Part shown: positions 24,015 through 35,352 of the stretch, piece after piece
Position numbering within the stretch: the first letter of the stretch is position 1
Layout of the letters: the number at the start of each line of letters is the position of its first letter
Notes under the pieces: generated by a model
Told to the model about the DNA's origin: nothing
The model's input: the letters and a program-made list of their open reading frames with translations, nothing else
Database searches by the model: none
Source of the DNA: Pleurostoma richardsiae
Taxonomy: Eukaryota; Ascomycota; Sordariomycetes; Calosphaeriales; Pleurostomataceae
Assembly: GCA_030052745.1 (NCBI GenBank)
Contig: JANBVO010000070.1
Location: 41,493 to 105,492, forward strand
Direction: 5' to 3'
Length of the DNA: 64,000 nucleotides
Translations under genes and position numbers: made by a program

Positions 24015-24525
24015 GCTACTCAACCACAGGAGGCAATGTACACTAACGTTAATGCATCCTGGGCAATCGTATCTGTACTTGCGTGATCATCTGGTAATTG
24101 TCGTAGAGCGGATGAATGGTAGTGGGAAAACACTTAACATGGTCGAAATTGGAAGCCCTCACGATCTCGGATCCATCCAACGGGCCATGACGGTCCCATG
24201 TCGACACGAAATGCGTGCCGATACCCCCCGAAGTGGTCACATTGCTCAAAAATCTTATCGGCGAGTCTCACTTAGCTGCTTTCGCGTGATTAGGCATAAC
24301 TTGGCTAGGCCGCTAGGCGGTCGGTCCTCAGGATCGTTAAAGATGTGGCCTGAGCGCGTCCGATCTCGTATGAGTTGTTATAAAACCGTCGCGGGGTCGA
24401 GTTTCATAGACTTCCCAGTTCCATAGGCGGCCTGCTTTCACCCGCTCTTATTTTTGTTTATATTTACTCAGAGATTCAGAATCAACCCAAAGTCTTGCTT
24501 TCCATAGTTGTTCTTTTCATCAAGA
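24015..24525. promoter_or_regulatory. Upstream region of GH51 gene
   Basis: 511 bp between two rightward genes. It holds the everted CCG/CGG repeat at 24310-24320 and a pyrimidine-rich tract near 24425-24480. No gene is seen. Confidence 0.45.
24310..24320. promoter_or_regulatory. Everted CCG-N5-CGG palindrome
   Basis: CCGC-TAG-GCGG is a perfect short palindrome 206 bp upstream of the GH51 ATG. Zn2Cys6 dimers bind paired CGG triplets in everted, inverted or direct orientation, so this is a plausible site; it is short enough to be chance. Confidence 0.25.
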
Positions 24526-26481
24526 ATGACGTCCCTGACGATTGCCAAAAATGACGAAACTCCAGAAATCACGGTCAACGCAGATCATACAATATCTGAT
24601 ATTAATCCGATGATATATGGCGGATTTACAGAGTGAATGATCTCACTGTTTGCCTCCTGATGAAGACTTATAATGACGTTTTGCAGGCACATGGGACGAT
24701 GTATCTACGGTGGTCTATATGATCCGAAGAATGAGCACGGTCTCGTTGACGAGAATGGTTTCCGAGTAGATGTGATCGATGCAATGAGAGAATTGAAGGT
24801 GCCAGTAGTCCGCTGGCCCGGAGGGAATTTCGTGGCCACTTATCACTGGCAGGACGGAATTGGTCCTCGCGAAAAGCGGCCTCGCCGTCCGGAGCCGGCC
24901 TGGCAAGGCCTGGAATCCAATCAGTTTGGAACTGACGAGTTTTTGAAGTGGTGTGAGATTGTCGGTACTGAAGCATATATTGCCCTGAACTTCGGTACAG
25001 GTACGCTGGACGAAGGTGAGAAGCAATCACTCCTACTCCCCAATTAAGCTGCTTTTTTCTCGTCAAGTCCACTGTTGTGGCTACGTTCTTACCTTCTCTT
25101 TAATAAATGACGGCATATCCACATTATCTCACGTTGACTACTAGCATTGGCTTGGGTGGAATACTGCAACTCCAGCGAGGACACGTACTTTGCCAATCTA
25201 CGGCGTGAGAATGGACGCGAAGAGCCTTACCGAGTCAAATACTGGGCGCTGGGCAACGAAGTTTGGGGTCCATGGTGAGAGACATCTTTATCAACCCTTC
25301 GGAGCTTATAAATTTTTTGATATGGGCATTGAACGTTCTAATAAGTGATAGGCAGGTTGAGCAAATGACCATGACGGACTATGCCAAGAAGGCCAATCAA
25401 TGGGCTAAAGGTAGGTTCCTAAACATCGCAGCTCAGGGATACAGTCCCATGCACCTCAGTGACTGACTTGCAAAACTAATATTCTTCGGTCAGCACTAAG
25501 ACTATTGGATCCTTCCATAGTTTTAATTCTCTGCGGCAAAAATGGTTACAGTGACTGGGACCGATATGTCCTACAGCAATGCGTTTCCAGTATCGACATG
25601 CATTCTATCCATCTATATGTGTCAGACAAAGAGTTAGTTGACTGCCTTCACATCCAATTCCAGAAAACGGTTACAGTCTTCTATCCTTCAAACTAACAGG
25701 CCGTAGTCATCTACTAAACGTCACGTCTCCGCTTGCAGCCGAACATGCAATCCGTCTCACCACCGCTCTTATCGATCTTGCTCGCATCGAAGTCGACACG
25801 TCTGTGTGGCCAAAAGCGCTTGTTCAAATTCCCAAAACCGAAAAACGTCCCACTATCTGCTTCGACGAGTGGAACATGTGGGATTCCTTCCGAGCACCTG
25901 GCTGCCTTGGCGGGGAAGAATCCTACAACCTTTCAGATGCGTTAGCCGTTGCAGTTTGGCTCAACGTTTTCGTCCGCCAGAGCAGGTACCTTGGCATGTG
26001 CAATATTGCGCAAAGCGTGAACGTCATCTCACCGCTCATGACTACCGAGTCGGGTATCATCAAACAGACAACATATTGGCCTCTACTTCTTTTCTCTCGA
26101 TACATGCACGGCAAAACGCTGGCAGTCCACCTGCGTTGTGGAGAGTGGAGTGAAGAAAGGACAAATCCAGAGTGGATCCGGAGTACACTGCCAACTCCAT
26201 GGCTGGACGTTTCAGCCGCGAGAAGTGACGACGGTTTCGTCAATCTTGCAGTCGTGAACATATCCGAAACGCAGGACATGAAGACCAACATCAGAGACGT
26301 TAGCGGCGAAGCAGACGTATTCGTCATTGGAGCTGACTGCGATGATGTTCGTGCGTCAAACATGACCGGTGCCTCCATTGGTATTGTTGAGAGCACATGG
26401 AACGGTGCCTCTGCCCTATTCACGTTCCCAAAGCATAGCTTCACATTACTGCGATGGAAAGCTCAAGGCTTGTCTTGTTAA
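24526..26481 (+). CDS. GH51 alpha-L-arabinofuranosidase, intracellular type
   Basis: Six exons: 24526..24632, 24687..25015, 25145..25274, 25352..25410, 25494..25632, 25707..26481, 512 residues. It removes terminal alpha-L-arabinofuranosyl units from arabinan, arabinoxylan or arabino-oligosaccharides. The acid/base Glu184 lies in [10 protein letters not shown] and the nucleophile Glu309 in [10 protein letters not shown]; the conserved [21 protein letters not shown] is present. Length and absence of a signal peptide match the small intracellular GH51 group rather than the secreted, longer fungal enzymes. Exon 6 must begin at 25707 (after CCGTAG), giving [16 protein letters not shown]. It probably acts on imported arabino-oligosaccharides; neighbours are a regulator upstream and a tail-to-tail FAD oxidase. 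Confidence 0.94.
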
Positions 26482-26781
26482 TTAAAACTATATCATGTGA
26501 AGTTCAGCGAGGATCAACGGCGGTGGCGGCCGGCGCTCTCATTTGGGCCTCGGTCAAGGGTGTGTCTGTTGTCTTCTTGCGTAGTGCCCAGCGCAGCAAT
26601 CTCAGGAGGCAAAGCAGAATGTCGAGCAAGCCTGAGTGCAACTTCTTGTCTAAAGACGGTCGCATAGATGATGGAATCGTAGGAAAGCTTTGAACACGAA
26701 GTAGGTCGGTTATTATATTGTCCTGCTACTGGCAGAATAGGATGAGAAACACACACTTCAGGTATTCACAATGTACAATTA
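26482..26781. other. Convergent 3' spacer
   Basis: 300 bp between the stop codons of GH51 (+) and the FAD oxidase (-); expected to hold both 3' UTRs. Nothing else was recognised. Confidence 0.5.
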
Positions 26782-28661
26782 CTACTGCTGCGTCTGACAA
26801 AGCCTCCCGCTGTTCAGATCGTAGTCCCACGCATCGCTCCCGACCCCGGACAAGACGAACAAGCTCTCCGTAGGATCGTACTTCTTCTTCACCTCCAGCA
26901 GCCGGTCGTATGGCTCACCGTAGAAGTCCTCCTTGAAGGTGGTGAGGAAGCAGTTCCCCTCGTTCATGTAAGCGCCCATGCCTGGCGACCACTCGCGCCA
27001 CACCGGCTCCACGGTATCGGTCAGCCAGTCGGCAGCGGACTTGAGCGCCGTGCTCGGGGCGATGGTGGTGTTAACATAGGTGCCGTAGCTCATTAAGTGC
27101 ACGTACGCCGTCCGCCAGGCCGGATTCAGCGCCCCGCGCCTCCCCTCGGCGACGTCCCTCGGCCCTGGCCCACCCTGTAGCCCAAACACGCCCAACGCGC
27201 TGCCGCCCACCGTCTGCGAGACGAGGACTCGCTGAAGGTACGACGTCAGCGTGGGGATTGGGAGACCAGAGAGGTCTGCACGGCCGAGCAGGCGGCTTGT
27301 CATCACGGAACCCCCACCTGCCGAGCTGGGAGAGGAATTAATGCTATTGAAGAAGGAGATGAAGTCCGGCTCCGCCGTGACATCAGAGGTGGTGAGGGTG
27401 ATAGTTCCATTGCTGGCGGCGCGGATGCTACCCTGGAGAGGTGCGAGAGCCTGCAGTACGGCCTCTGCGGTGCTGTTGTATGCATAGAGGCTGGCCGAGG
27501 CCGTCACCCGTCCCGTGGTCCCGTTGCTCCCAGCTGCAGCTGAGGCGATGCCCGAACCGGTGATACCCAGGTCCATGAGGTCCGGGATCCCGGCAAGCAG
27601 CTGTGCGAATGCGCTCCACCCCGCCGCCACCGTTGCGTTAGCCGTGTTGAGAGTGACGGGGGTAATGATCACGTTGCCTGGGTTCGGGTGGGCGACGAGG
27701 ACGTACTCCGTCACGATGCCGTACTGCCCTGCGCCACCTCCGCGGATCGCCCACAACAGGTCCTCGTTTTGCTGGTCGTCCACGACGAGCACGACACCCT
27801 GCATTGTGACCACGCGCGCCTGCAGGATCTGATCCGCTGCCAGGCCGAAACGGCTGGATAGCGGGCCGTGCCCGCCGCCCTGGATGTGCCCACCAAGCCC
27901 GACGGTCTCGTCCTGCCCGCCAACAATGACCTTGTCATACGCCGCGGCGAATCGGCTTGCGGAGCCCCAGGTGTGGCCGCTGCCGAGGGTCATCACGGGC
28001 GAGGTGATATTAGATCCAGGGAGCGACCATGAAGTGTTGTAGGAGGCTTGCTTAAAGTTGTGTGTCCAGATCGAGAGCGCGTAGGATCCGGAAGAGCTGT
28101 TATCTGGGTCAACTTTCCCAAGCTCAAGACACACGCCGCTATAATATTTAAGTTGGAGGGGCAAGTCGGGTCTTACCGGCCGCTCAAGTCATGCCCCGTC
28201 CCCTTGATGACAATTCTGATGTTGCGGTCGCTCGCCCACTTCACGGCAGTGGCAATATGCTCCTCCGCGGTCGCATTGACAATATACTGTGGCGAGCAGC
28301 CCACCTTGCAGCCCTTGGTAGCGGTGTAGCCGCTCGTGCCAGGAGGCAGGCATGAGTTGTTGGCGAAGAGCTGGTAGTTCACAGACTCGGGTAGCAGGGC
28401 CTGAAAGCTCGAGTAGTTCCACCCCTGCTCGACTTCGTCGCAAGAATACGGCGAGCCGAACGGGTTGCCCGAGTAGCAGGACGAGGCTGCGGGTCGTGCC
28501 TCGATGAGCGTGCCGCTAATAGTGTCGTTTAGGGCATACCACTCGTCGTCCGACGGCCAGGCAGCGTCGAAGGGCGTCGTCTTGCACTGCGGCTTTTGCT
28601 GCTGTGATAAGGTGCAGAGCCCGAGTAGTGAGGCGACGACAAGAGTCGCTTTGTGTGCCAT
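26782..28661 (-). CDS. Secreted FAD-linked oxidase (PCMH/BBE, AA7-like)
   Basis: Two exons (28177..28661, 26782..28096, complement), 599 residues. A signal peptide (MAHKATLVVASLLGLCTLS) indicates secretion. The PCMH-type FAD domain is recognised by VGCSPQYIVNATAEEHI and IRIVIKGTGHDLSGRSSG, where His157 is the expected covalent flavin ligand; GLGGHIQGGGHGPLSSRFG lacks the second Cys of bicovalent enzymes. A C-terminal berberine-bridge segment ends YDPTESLFVLSGVGSD. Such proteins oxidise sugars, alcohols or aromatic alkaloids with O2 and release peroxide. The position inside a glycosidase/sugar-porter block favours a carbohydrate or glycoside substrate, but the family also sits in secondary-metabolite clusters. 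Intron acceptor 28097 was chosen because it restores SGRSSG. Confidence 0.9.
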
Positions 28662-30074
28662 AGTCTACAAGGGTCGTCGCTGGCTAGTGCGACTTGACCG
28701 TCGCTTGGGTCGACAAGCTCCCATATCCTCTTTCGTTGCTGGGACATGTTGTTTATATGGCCGACTTCTTTTCCCCCTGAAGTATTCTGTACGATTATTC
28801 GTATCTGCCAGGCGCAGCCCATGAGGAACTACCCCAGGTCCCGGACGAACCGGGCTCCACTGGCTACCGTAGCGCTGCGATGACGGTATATAAATACGCG
28901 ATACGCGTCTGGGGGTTCAGGGCCACGACGGCCACGAACGATTGGGCTTGGAGGCTTGGACGCAGGAGCTGGTGATCCTTCCCCGAATTTTCAGTCTGAG
29001 GTCCTTGTTGGACCTCGGTCAGGAGCTCCCGCACGGGATCTGTCGATGGCACACCGACAATGCGGGTGCGACAATACGATGAGAAATCCTTGTTTGCGTC
29101 GACTATAATAGTCGCCCTGATGTAGATTGGAGGGGCCCAAGACCGGCTACCCCCGTCTCGGATCCGTCCCTTGCATATCTTGATTCGGCATTCGAGATAC
29201 GACAATACGACGAGGATGCCTTCGTTGGCCCAATTCGTTTGCCGCCGTCTCCACGGTTCCCCGAGTCTAACAGGTGCCGGCATTGAGGAGCAGAGGAGAA
29301 ATAAGGGTGCGGGTCTGCCTACTGCAAATTGCCACTCAGAGATCCAGTAGCGTGGACGAACGCCAATGTACCTACCTAGGTAGTTATTAGTTATCTGCAA
29401 ATGTAAATAGAAGCAAAGCTAGTCCGTCAGCATCGTGGATAATGACATGCTCCTCTGTCGTAGCTGCTGCGACAGTATCCATTCCGAAGGTGATCAACGA
29501 CTACCGGAGGAGTCGACTAACACTGAACCTCACCGGCCCTATCTTCTTCTGAGATGACAAGGAATTCCAGCCGAGATAAACGAGATGATGCCGGGTGTAC
29601 GGTACAAGAGGCCGCTGGACCCAGAGCCCGGGCTATAATTGCCATGACCGTTGTCTCACACTGGCGACAAGGGCTTGGCGAGCCGGCGGTGTTGAAAGGT
29701 GAGAAGCAAGCGAACCCTGGCAGTCGACCTTCTATTATTAATGCACGTCTAACGTCTCTGGGCCTTCTACTAGTCTTCCTTACTTTTACCTTCAGACACA
29801 AAGTACCGTAATTGATCAAATGCGTATTGTCTGGGGATTGACAGCGTGTTATTAACCGAAGAAAGGTAAATAGTAGAATCAACAGGTGAGTCCATCAATT
29901 TGAGAAGGCAGTGAACGACATTCGTCAAAAAGTAACATCCCATATGTGTTTCTATTTCTTCTCGCAAGGCAGCGTCACTCCCCTTGAGCCAAGACGGCTA
30001 AGGACAAGGAGAGCAAATCCATGATCATATCTATCCATGGCAGACCCGTTGGCCTCTGACTAGTCTCAACCTCC
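28662..30074. other. Intergenic, no gene seen
   Basis: About 1.4 kb between two leftward genes; the right-hand part should be the MFS terminator and the left part the oxidase promoter. The longest frames (about 178 and 121 codons, minus strand) lack domains and have random-looking composition. The only notable element is the palindrome at 29372. Confidence 0.5.
29372..29383. repeat. CTACCTAGGTAG palindrome
   Basis: A perfect 12-nt palindrome within GTACCTACCTAGGTAGTT. From memory, motifs of this kind recur in intergenic DNA of many Sordariomycetes; here there is one copy. Confidence 0.5.
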
Positions 30075-32190
30075 TCACTCTTTGGTGGTACTCACATCGG
30101 CGGAAGCAGTCTTCATGTCTACCCCGGGGGGAGTCAAGCCCACCAGGACTTCTCCAAGGTCGGCTTTCCCTTGGCGAATGACTCCAATGTCAGGAACGTC
30201 GCTGTGCTTTTTCCCATCGATCAACTCATCAATCTCCTCCAGCGTCTTTCCCTTCGTCTCGATCCAGAAGAAGGCCACGAACGCTAGCTCCAGAACATCC
30301 CAGCAACCATTGATCATGTACAGTTTCCAGCTGCGAGGGGAAGTCAGTCAACGTTTATGCGGGGTTCGGAGGAAACCGACTGACCCAATAGCATCCAAGG
30401 CGTACGGAAAAGCAAAAGTCGTTAGGAGCCCACATCCTTTCGTAAGAACGCCGTAGACTCCCATCCCGTTGGCTCGAATGGGGTAGTTGAGGACCTCGGG
30501 TGGGTAAAGGACTGTCAAGGGTGTCCATGCAAAGCTGAAAGATCCCTGGAACAGGAAGATCGCGGCGACAGTTCTGTCTTTTGATCAGCATCCTCCATCC
30601 ACCGTCAACCCTATTCTCGAATACACATACCCATAAACACCCGACGTGTTGCCGGAAGTGCCGTATACTTTTCAAACATTAGCAGCTGTTGGACAGAGAT
30701 TTGCATGGGGATTATATCACCTTTTGTAAGAGCACCCACCATGAAGATAAATATAGTCAGGAGGCTCGTACTGATGAGCGCTTGTGTTTTGCGTCCGATA
30801 TAATCACTCATCAAGGTGCCCAAGACAGCAACCACGAGACACCAGGCATTGAGGATAATGTTCTAGTGTAAATGTCAGCCTATCGTCACGGACACGTCTT
30901 GTTCAATGTTCTCTTACGATCTCCAATTGTGTGGTCGTGTCCGTGATGCCAGCATTATCAAGCATTAGAGAAAGATAGTAAGACGCAATGTTGTTACCTG
31001 TAAAGTGTGAGAACATCTACAGCTGGTGTGTATGGCCCAGGCTCATTCATGAAGAAGCTTACCGGAGAGAATAGCACAAATAGCCACTGAAAGAGCCAGC
31101 ATCATCCTCTTCCGACTAGACGGCGTGTTGATCATAGTCTTGAGCGACACCGTCTTGCCATGTTCCTTTTCAAAGCGCAGAGTGTCAACAATTTCTTTAT
31201 ATTGGGCGAGCACGACCACGTCGGTCTTGTTCCCGTCGGCTTCTGTAGCAGCAACGACCTCGAGAGCTTCCTCATGACGGTCATGGTGGATCAGCCACCG
31301 GGGCGATTCCGGGAGGAAGGGCATGATGCATAGGGAAATGACGCTGAAGACGCCCTGCAAGGCCGATGGAAGCCTCCAAGCCCAAGTAGAGTCGTACTGA
31401 GCGGTTTTGTACGTGACACCTGCGCTAAGGAGACCGCCTGAATAAAGACTGGTCAGAAGAGAAGGGGAAAGAGAGTAGATATGGCCAGAGATGGAGCTCA
31501 GTCCTCAACTTACCAACATAGAAGAAGGTGAAAAAGACGCCAAGGCCCAAAGCTCTCCATCGTAGTGGAAGCGTCTCAGCGAGATAAGTTGGGCCCGAGA
31601 CGGTGGAAGCGCCCATGCCCATGCCCAGCAAGATCCTCGCGGTGACGAACATGCCGACATTTTGGGCAGCAGCCTGGATGATGGCGGCACAGACGGTCAA
31701 GGCTGCAGCTGCGGTGAGTGCCGGTCGTCTCCCGATGTAGTCGACAATATTGCCATAGAACAAGCATACAATGCCTCCTCCCATCCAGGTAGCAGCGGTA
31801 TTAAGCGAAAGCGTCGCGGTGGTCAGGTGGAAGTAGTCCGTATAGGATGGAAGGATGTTCAAGGCATTCCTGGATAGACAATCAGTATTGAGAACAAGTC
31901 GCCAGCCGGCAGTTTGTGGCTTCTAACTTACATCATGGACGAATCAAACCCCATGGTCTACGTAGACCTGGTCAGCGGAGATCACCCGTGAAAGGGAGAC
32001 TGCAACAAACCGTTGAAGTGATGCATGATGCTGCAATAAGCAGTACCGTCAACACTGAGAAGATCTGTCAGTGGACTGCGCGAACTCGTAATCTGTGAGG
32101 CCCCTGGCTTTGATGTCCTGTTCCAGATACATACATGCAGATGACTTGGGGACCCAGCTTGTCTTCATGGCGACTATGTTGAGGATTGCC
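30075..32190 (-). CDS. MFS sugar porter, lactose-permease-like; start unresolved
   Basis: Exons (complement): up to 32131, then 32011..32064, 31932..31957, 31514..31869, 31063..31437, 30918..30997, 30721..30862, 30631..30667, 30385..30573, 30075..30330. From exon 2 onward this gives 504 residues in phase. Sugar-porter signatures: GFDSSMMNALNILPSY (split by an intron), DYIGRRPALT, LPESPRWLIHHDR, LSGNNIASYYLSLML, DYIGRKTQALI, YPPEVLNYPIRANGMGVYG and ETKGKTLEEIDELIDG. The pattern matches fungal lactose/cellobiose-type permeases, so a disaccharide or glycoside is a fair guess. The first exon reads HEDKLGPQVICMY before 32131 but I found no in-frame ATG upstream to about 32285; the true start may lie in another exon or be altered. 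The end coordinate is therefore approximate. Divergent from the regulator at 32792 and upstream of GH3. Confidence 0.85.
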
Positions 32191-32791
32191 CGCGTCGGAG
32201 AAACCTATGGACCTCGATGGGATGGAACTTGGTGGCTGCTTGAATGGAGGGTGTCTCGAGAGGAGGGAGACACCCCGTATATGTACCCCGGACCACCGCA
32301 GGCCGGGACGACTCGATATCTATCAATCGCGGAACTGAGATGCAGTTGGCGTCGATACGGCACATTGGCCAGCATGACTGACGGTGCGAATCTTTGCCTG
32401 GGTGCTACCCTGACGCCAGGACAGGACAACTCGAGATAGGAGCAGCCCGGAGCGTACCAGGGAGCGCAGAGAGCGTCTGGGTCCTCTGTATCGCGGCTGG
32501 GGCATCTCCAGCCAATTGGACGCATCCCGGCGATATCCTAGACCGGGTGGAGAAATAAAGTTGGCCGGTTGTCGGCGTCGGAGCAAATCAGAGGATCGGA
32601 AAACGGGGGCAACGGCCATCTTTGGCCGTCTATCCTCTTACTCAACAGCTTCCCGCTTCGCATTTGCATGCAATCAACTCTCGGTCCAGTCCCCGTTGTC
32701 GACAGAAATCGCCCAAGTCTTGCCAGCCCTAGAAGGCCCTTTGCATGAGGCTATCGGCGTTCTCCTCACAATCAGGAGGGATATCGACCAG
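32191..32791. promoter_or_regulatory. Shared divergent promoter, second sugar porter / regulator
   Basis: About 600 bp between the two divergent genes. It contains the CGG-N10-CCG inverted repeat at 32612-32629. An open plus-strand frame from 32516 is continuous with the regulator's first exon, so a longer N-terminus starting there cannot be excluded, but its composition does not look coding. Confidence 0.55.
32612..32629. promoter_or_regulatory. CGG-N10-CCG inverted repeat, candidate Zn2Cys6 operator
   Basis: Perfect 7-nt arms ACGGCCA (32612-32618) and TGGCCGT (32623-32629) flank TCTT. The outer triplets give CGG-N10-CCG, the spacing recognised by Put3-type Zn2Cys6 dimers. It lies about 163 bp before the regulator ATG and about 420 bp before the porter, so autoregulation and porter control are both possible. 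Symmetry is observed; binding is inferred. Confidence 0.45.
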
Positions 32792-34787
32792 ATGGATCCT
32801 CTTAGTCAGTCGCCCACTGTGGAAAGCCCCTCGCCTGGGCCTGGCACGCGGCAGAAACGACCGTACCGTTCGAAGAAAGTCCTACCGTGAGTCCTGACTG
32901 AACATTGGCTGAAGCTGCAGTAGATGCTAATAGGCTGGGAAAGTTGCGATCTGTGCCGAACCCGCAAGGTGGCGTGCGTGGTTGACGACGGAGCCACCGC
33001 CTGCTCACTCTGTCACCGACGGGGGTTGACCTGCACGTTTCGATCGCAGCCCGGCGTCAAGTCACGGCCCGGCTATCGGCCTACCAGACGCAGGTCCCAA
33101 GATCAAGATTACATTGCTTTAAGGATCCGCTTTTTGGGCCAGCAAGGAGCCGCCAACCATCCGCCGAACCAGACCAGTCACTGGTTCGATCAGACCATGA
33201 CCATGAAGGGGCATACATGCTTCTACGCCGGCGTGAGCGGGGACCAGGGCCCAGATCTCCTGAGGCACTTGAGTTTCAACGAGCAGAACATTTTTGGCAA
33301 CGCCTCCTGGAGCGCGTGGCGGGTCCACCCACGCATTCATGACCCGGTCTATTTCACTGTGAGCGACACTTACCAATATCCGCAATCTGGGGCAGCGTGA
33401 TAATGATCCTTTTAGATCTTCCCAGACTCGAGCCTGGACCCCCATTGCGATATGTACTCCAGTATCAAGATCGAACAGCTACTAGGTCCCTACATTCCAG
33501 GCTTAATTGACCTCTACTACACATATGTGCATCCCTCGTATCCTATCATGGAGCCCAAGGAGGAGCTTCTTCAACGTTGGAGGACTAGGCAGGTGAGAAT
33601 GTCGCTGTTAAGCTGCATTTCCCTTTTAGCTATGGACTTCTGGACAAAGTCGGCTTCGCTGGGAAGTCTCCCACCGCCCAATCACACCGACCTCTGGAAT
33701 GACATCTTCGTTGCACTCACGGTTGAGACTCGTACGCCGAATACAGACACAGTCAAGGGCCTCCTCCTATACATGCAGCTGCCGTCCCATTTCGTCAGGG
33801 AGCCCAACCGACCAGGCCAGTGGGCGTTAAGCAGCCTCCTTACCGGAGTAGCTCAGGATATCGGCCTTCATGTCGACCCGTCAGAATGGCAGATCCCGCT
33901 CGCAGAACGCAAAGCCCGCCGAATCCTGTGGTGGGCAGTTTATGCTCATGACAAATGGACTGCGCATTTCCTGGGCCGGCACCCGCACTTGAGTTCGGCT
34001 CACTGTAATGTAAAGCCCTTGGTCATCGACGACTTCTCGGACGAGTCCTCTAGAATCCATCTTGGTAGCCTTGCTTCGGCTCGAGTGTTCATAGCCTTCT
34101 CTCAGCTTTCATGCATCCTAGAAGAGGTCCTGGAAGACTTCTGTACGACTCCGGGCAAGCACCATGATCCTCTGACTTGGTCCGAGCTGGCTGGAGGGGT
34201 GCTGGCCCAGCTTTCCGTATGGAAAGACAAGATTGGCATTATTGGAGAAGACTTGCCCGAGTCCCCCAGTGGTGGGTGTTCATCTATCCCCCGAGTGATC
34301 GGATTCCATGATTGACCATCGTCTTAAGTGTCAACGCTACGTATCGCCTGCCATACGATAGAGTTGACGATCTGGCGTGCGGCGCTCAGACAATCAGAGC
34401 ATCCCTGGGAGGAGACCAGCAATGCCCTGGCTCAGACGACCGGCAAGATTGTGCAGATCCTGGCGAGGTTGCCCCAGTCCGACGTGGATGGCTTCTGGCC
34501 TTCATGTGAGTCATGTACGAATCTTCCAATGGCGATATCAAGGGCTAAATTCGCATGTAGATTGCACAGGAAGCCTGGAGATTGTCGGCTCTGTTCTCCT
34601 CACCATGTGCCTGTCGAGTACGGATGAACTGATGTTGGATGAGCACATGAACTTACTCCTCGAGTTTCGATTACACTTGCAAAACGTGTCACAATCCAAG
34701 GCTTCGATGCACGAAACCGGAAGATTGCCACTGATCCGCCTGAATTTAATCCTAAACCGACTATCCCAAAGACAGCCTGAATTCTGA
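32792..34787 (+). CDS. Zn2Cys6 transcription factor with fungal-specific TF domain
   Basis: Five exons: 32792..32886, 32944..33358, 33416..34271, 34329..34505, 34561..34787, 589 residues, phases consistent. The zinc cluster is rebuilt across intron 1: Cys 33, 36, 43, 52, 55 and 62 (CX2CX6CX8CX2CX6C), CDLCRTRKVACV. The regulatory domain includes LLGPYIPGLIDLYYTYVHPSYPIM and RKARRILWWAVYAHDKWTAHFLGR, typical of MHR proteins. Intron 1's acceptor must be after 32943; other AGs break the cluster or introduce stops. It sits between the lactose-permease-like porter and the GH3 enzyme, the usual layout for a local regulator of disaccharide use (inference). Confidence 0.88.
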
Positions 34788-35352
34788 AGGACGAAATTGG
34801 CGACTTGACGTCTGTGCATTCAGTTGTCTTTCTAGAATAGTCGGGAACTGATCAACACGGACTGCAGTCAAATTTAGAACCATGCTTGACCCTGCACGAT
34901 AGTAATAAAGGGAGTTCTTCACTGTCACGGAACAGGCACACGGTGCAAACCCGGTGGTCGGCAGGACATATATGTACAGTAGAGCTTAGGACCCAAGTAG
35001 TAAGGCCGGGAGCGTAACTCCAGGACTTCGGAGTACCACGGTTGCAAGAGGATCGCCCCAACTTTGCGAAGGATTTGGCCGTACCGGTTTCCCCACTACT
35101 AAAAGGAAGATCCACCAGGTTGGCAATTCACTTCCGGCCAACGTAGATGGCCGTTATCCACCACTTAAATCAGACTCCACCAAGATAAGGCAAGCATGAG
35201 ATGCCGATGCCGACATGAACGGGGTCATAACACGTCCGGAATATTAGCACTGAGCATATGTAAAGTCCAGAAGCGACCAGAGGTGGGTGTGGCACTGTTG
35301 GTGCTCGCTCTATGTCTACCTAACTGCTCTTGTTACTGCCGAAGCGAACGCC
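34788..35352. promoter_or_regulatory. Upstream region of GH3 gene
   Basis: 565 bp between two rightward genes. An alternative 5' exon from an ATG at 35196 spliced by a GTAAAG donor to an acceptor near 35346 is conceivable but unsupported. No other feature seen. Confidence 0.4.

Noticed and set aside
28864-29400. 178-codon minus-strand open frame
   Set aside because: No recognisable motif, random-looking residue order and no splice-consistent extension; treated as chance.
33590-33640. Possible extra intron in the regulator at 32792
   Set aside because: A GTGAGA donor and TTTTAG acceptor exist, but removal shifts the frame and would be only about 41 nt; the unspliced reading is continuous with the domain.
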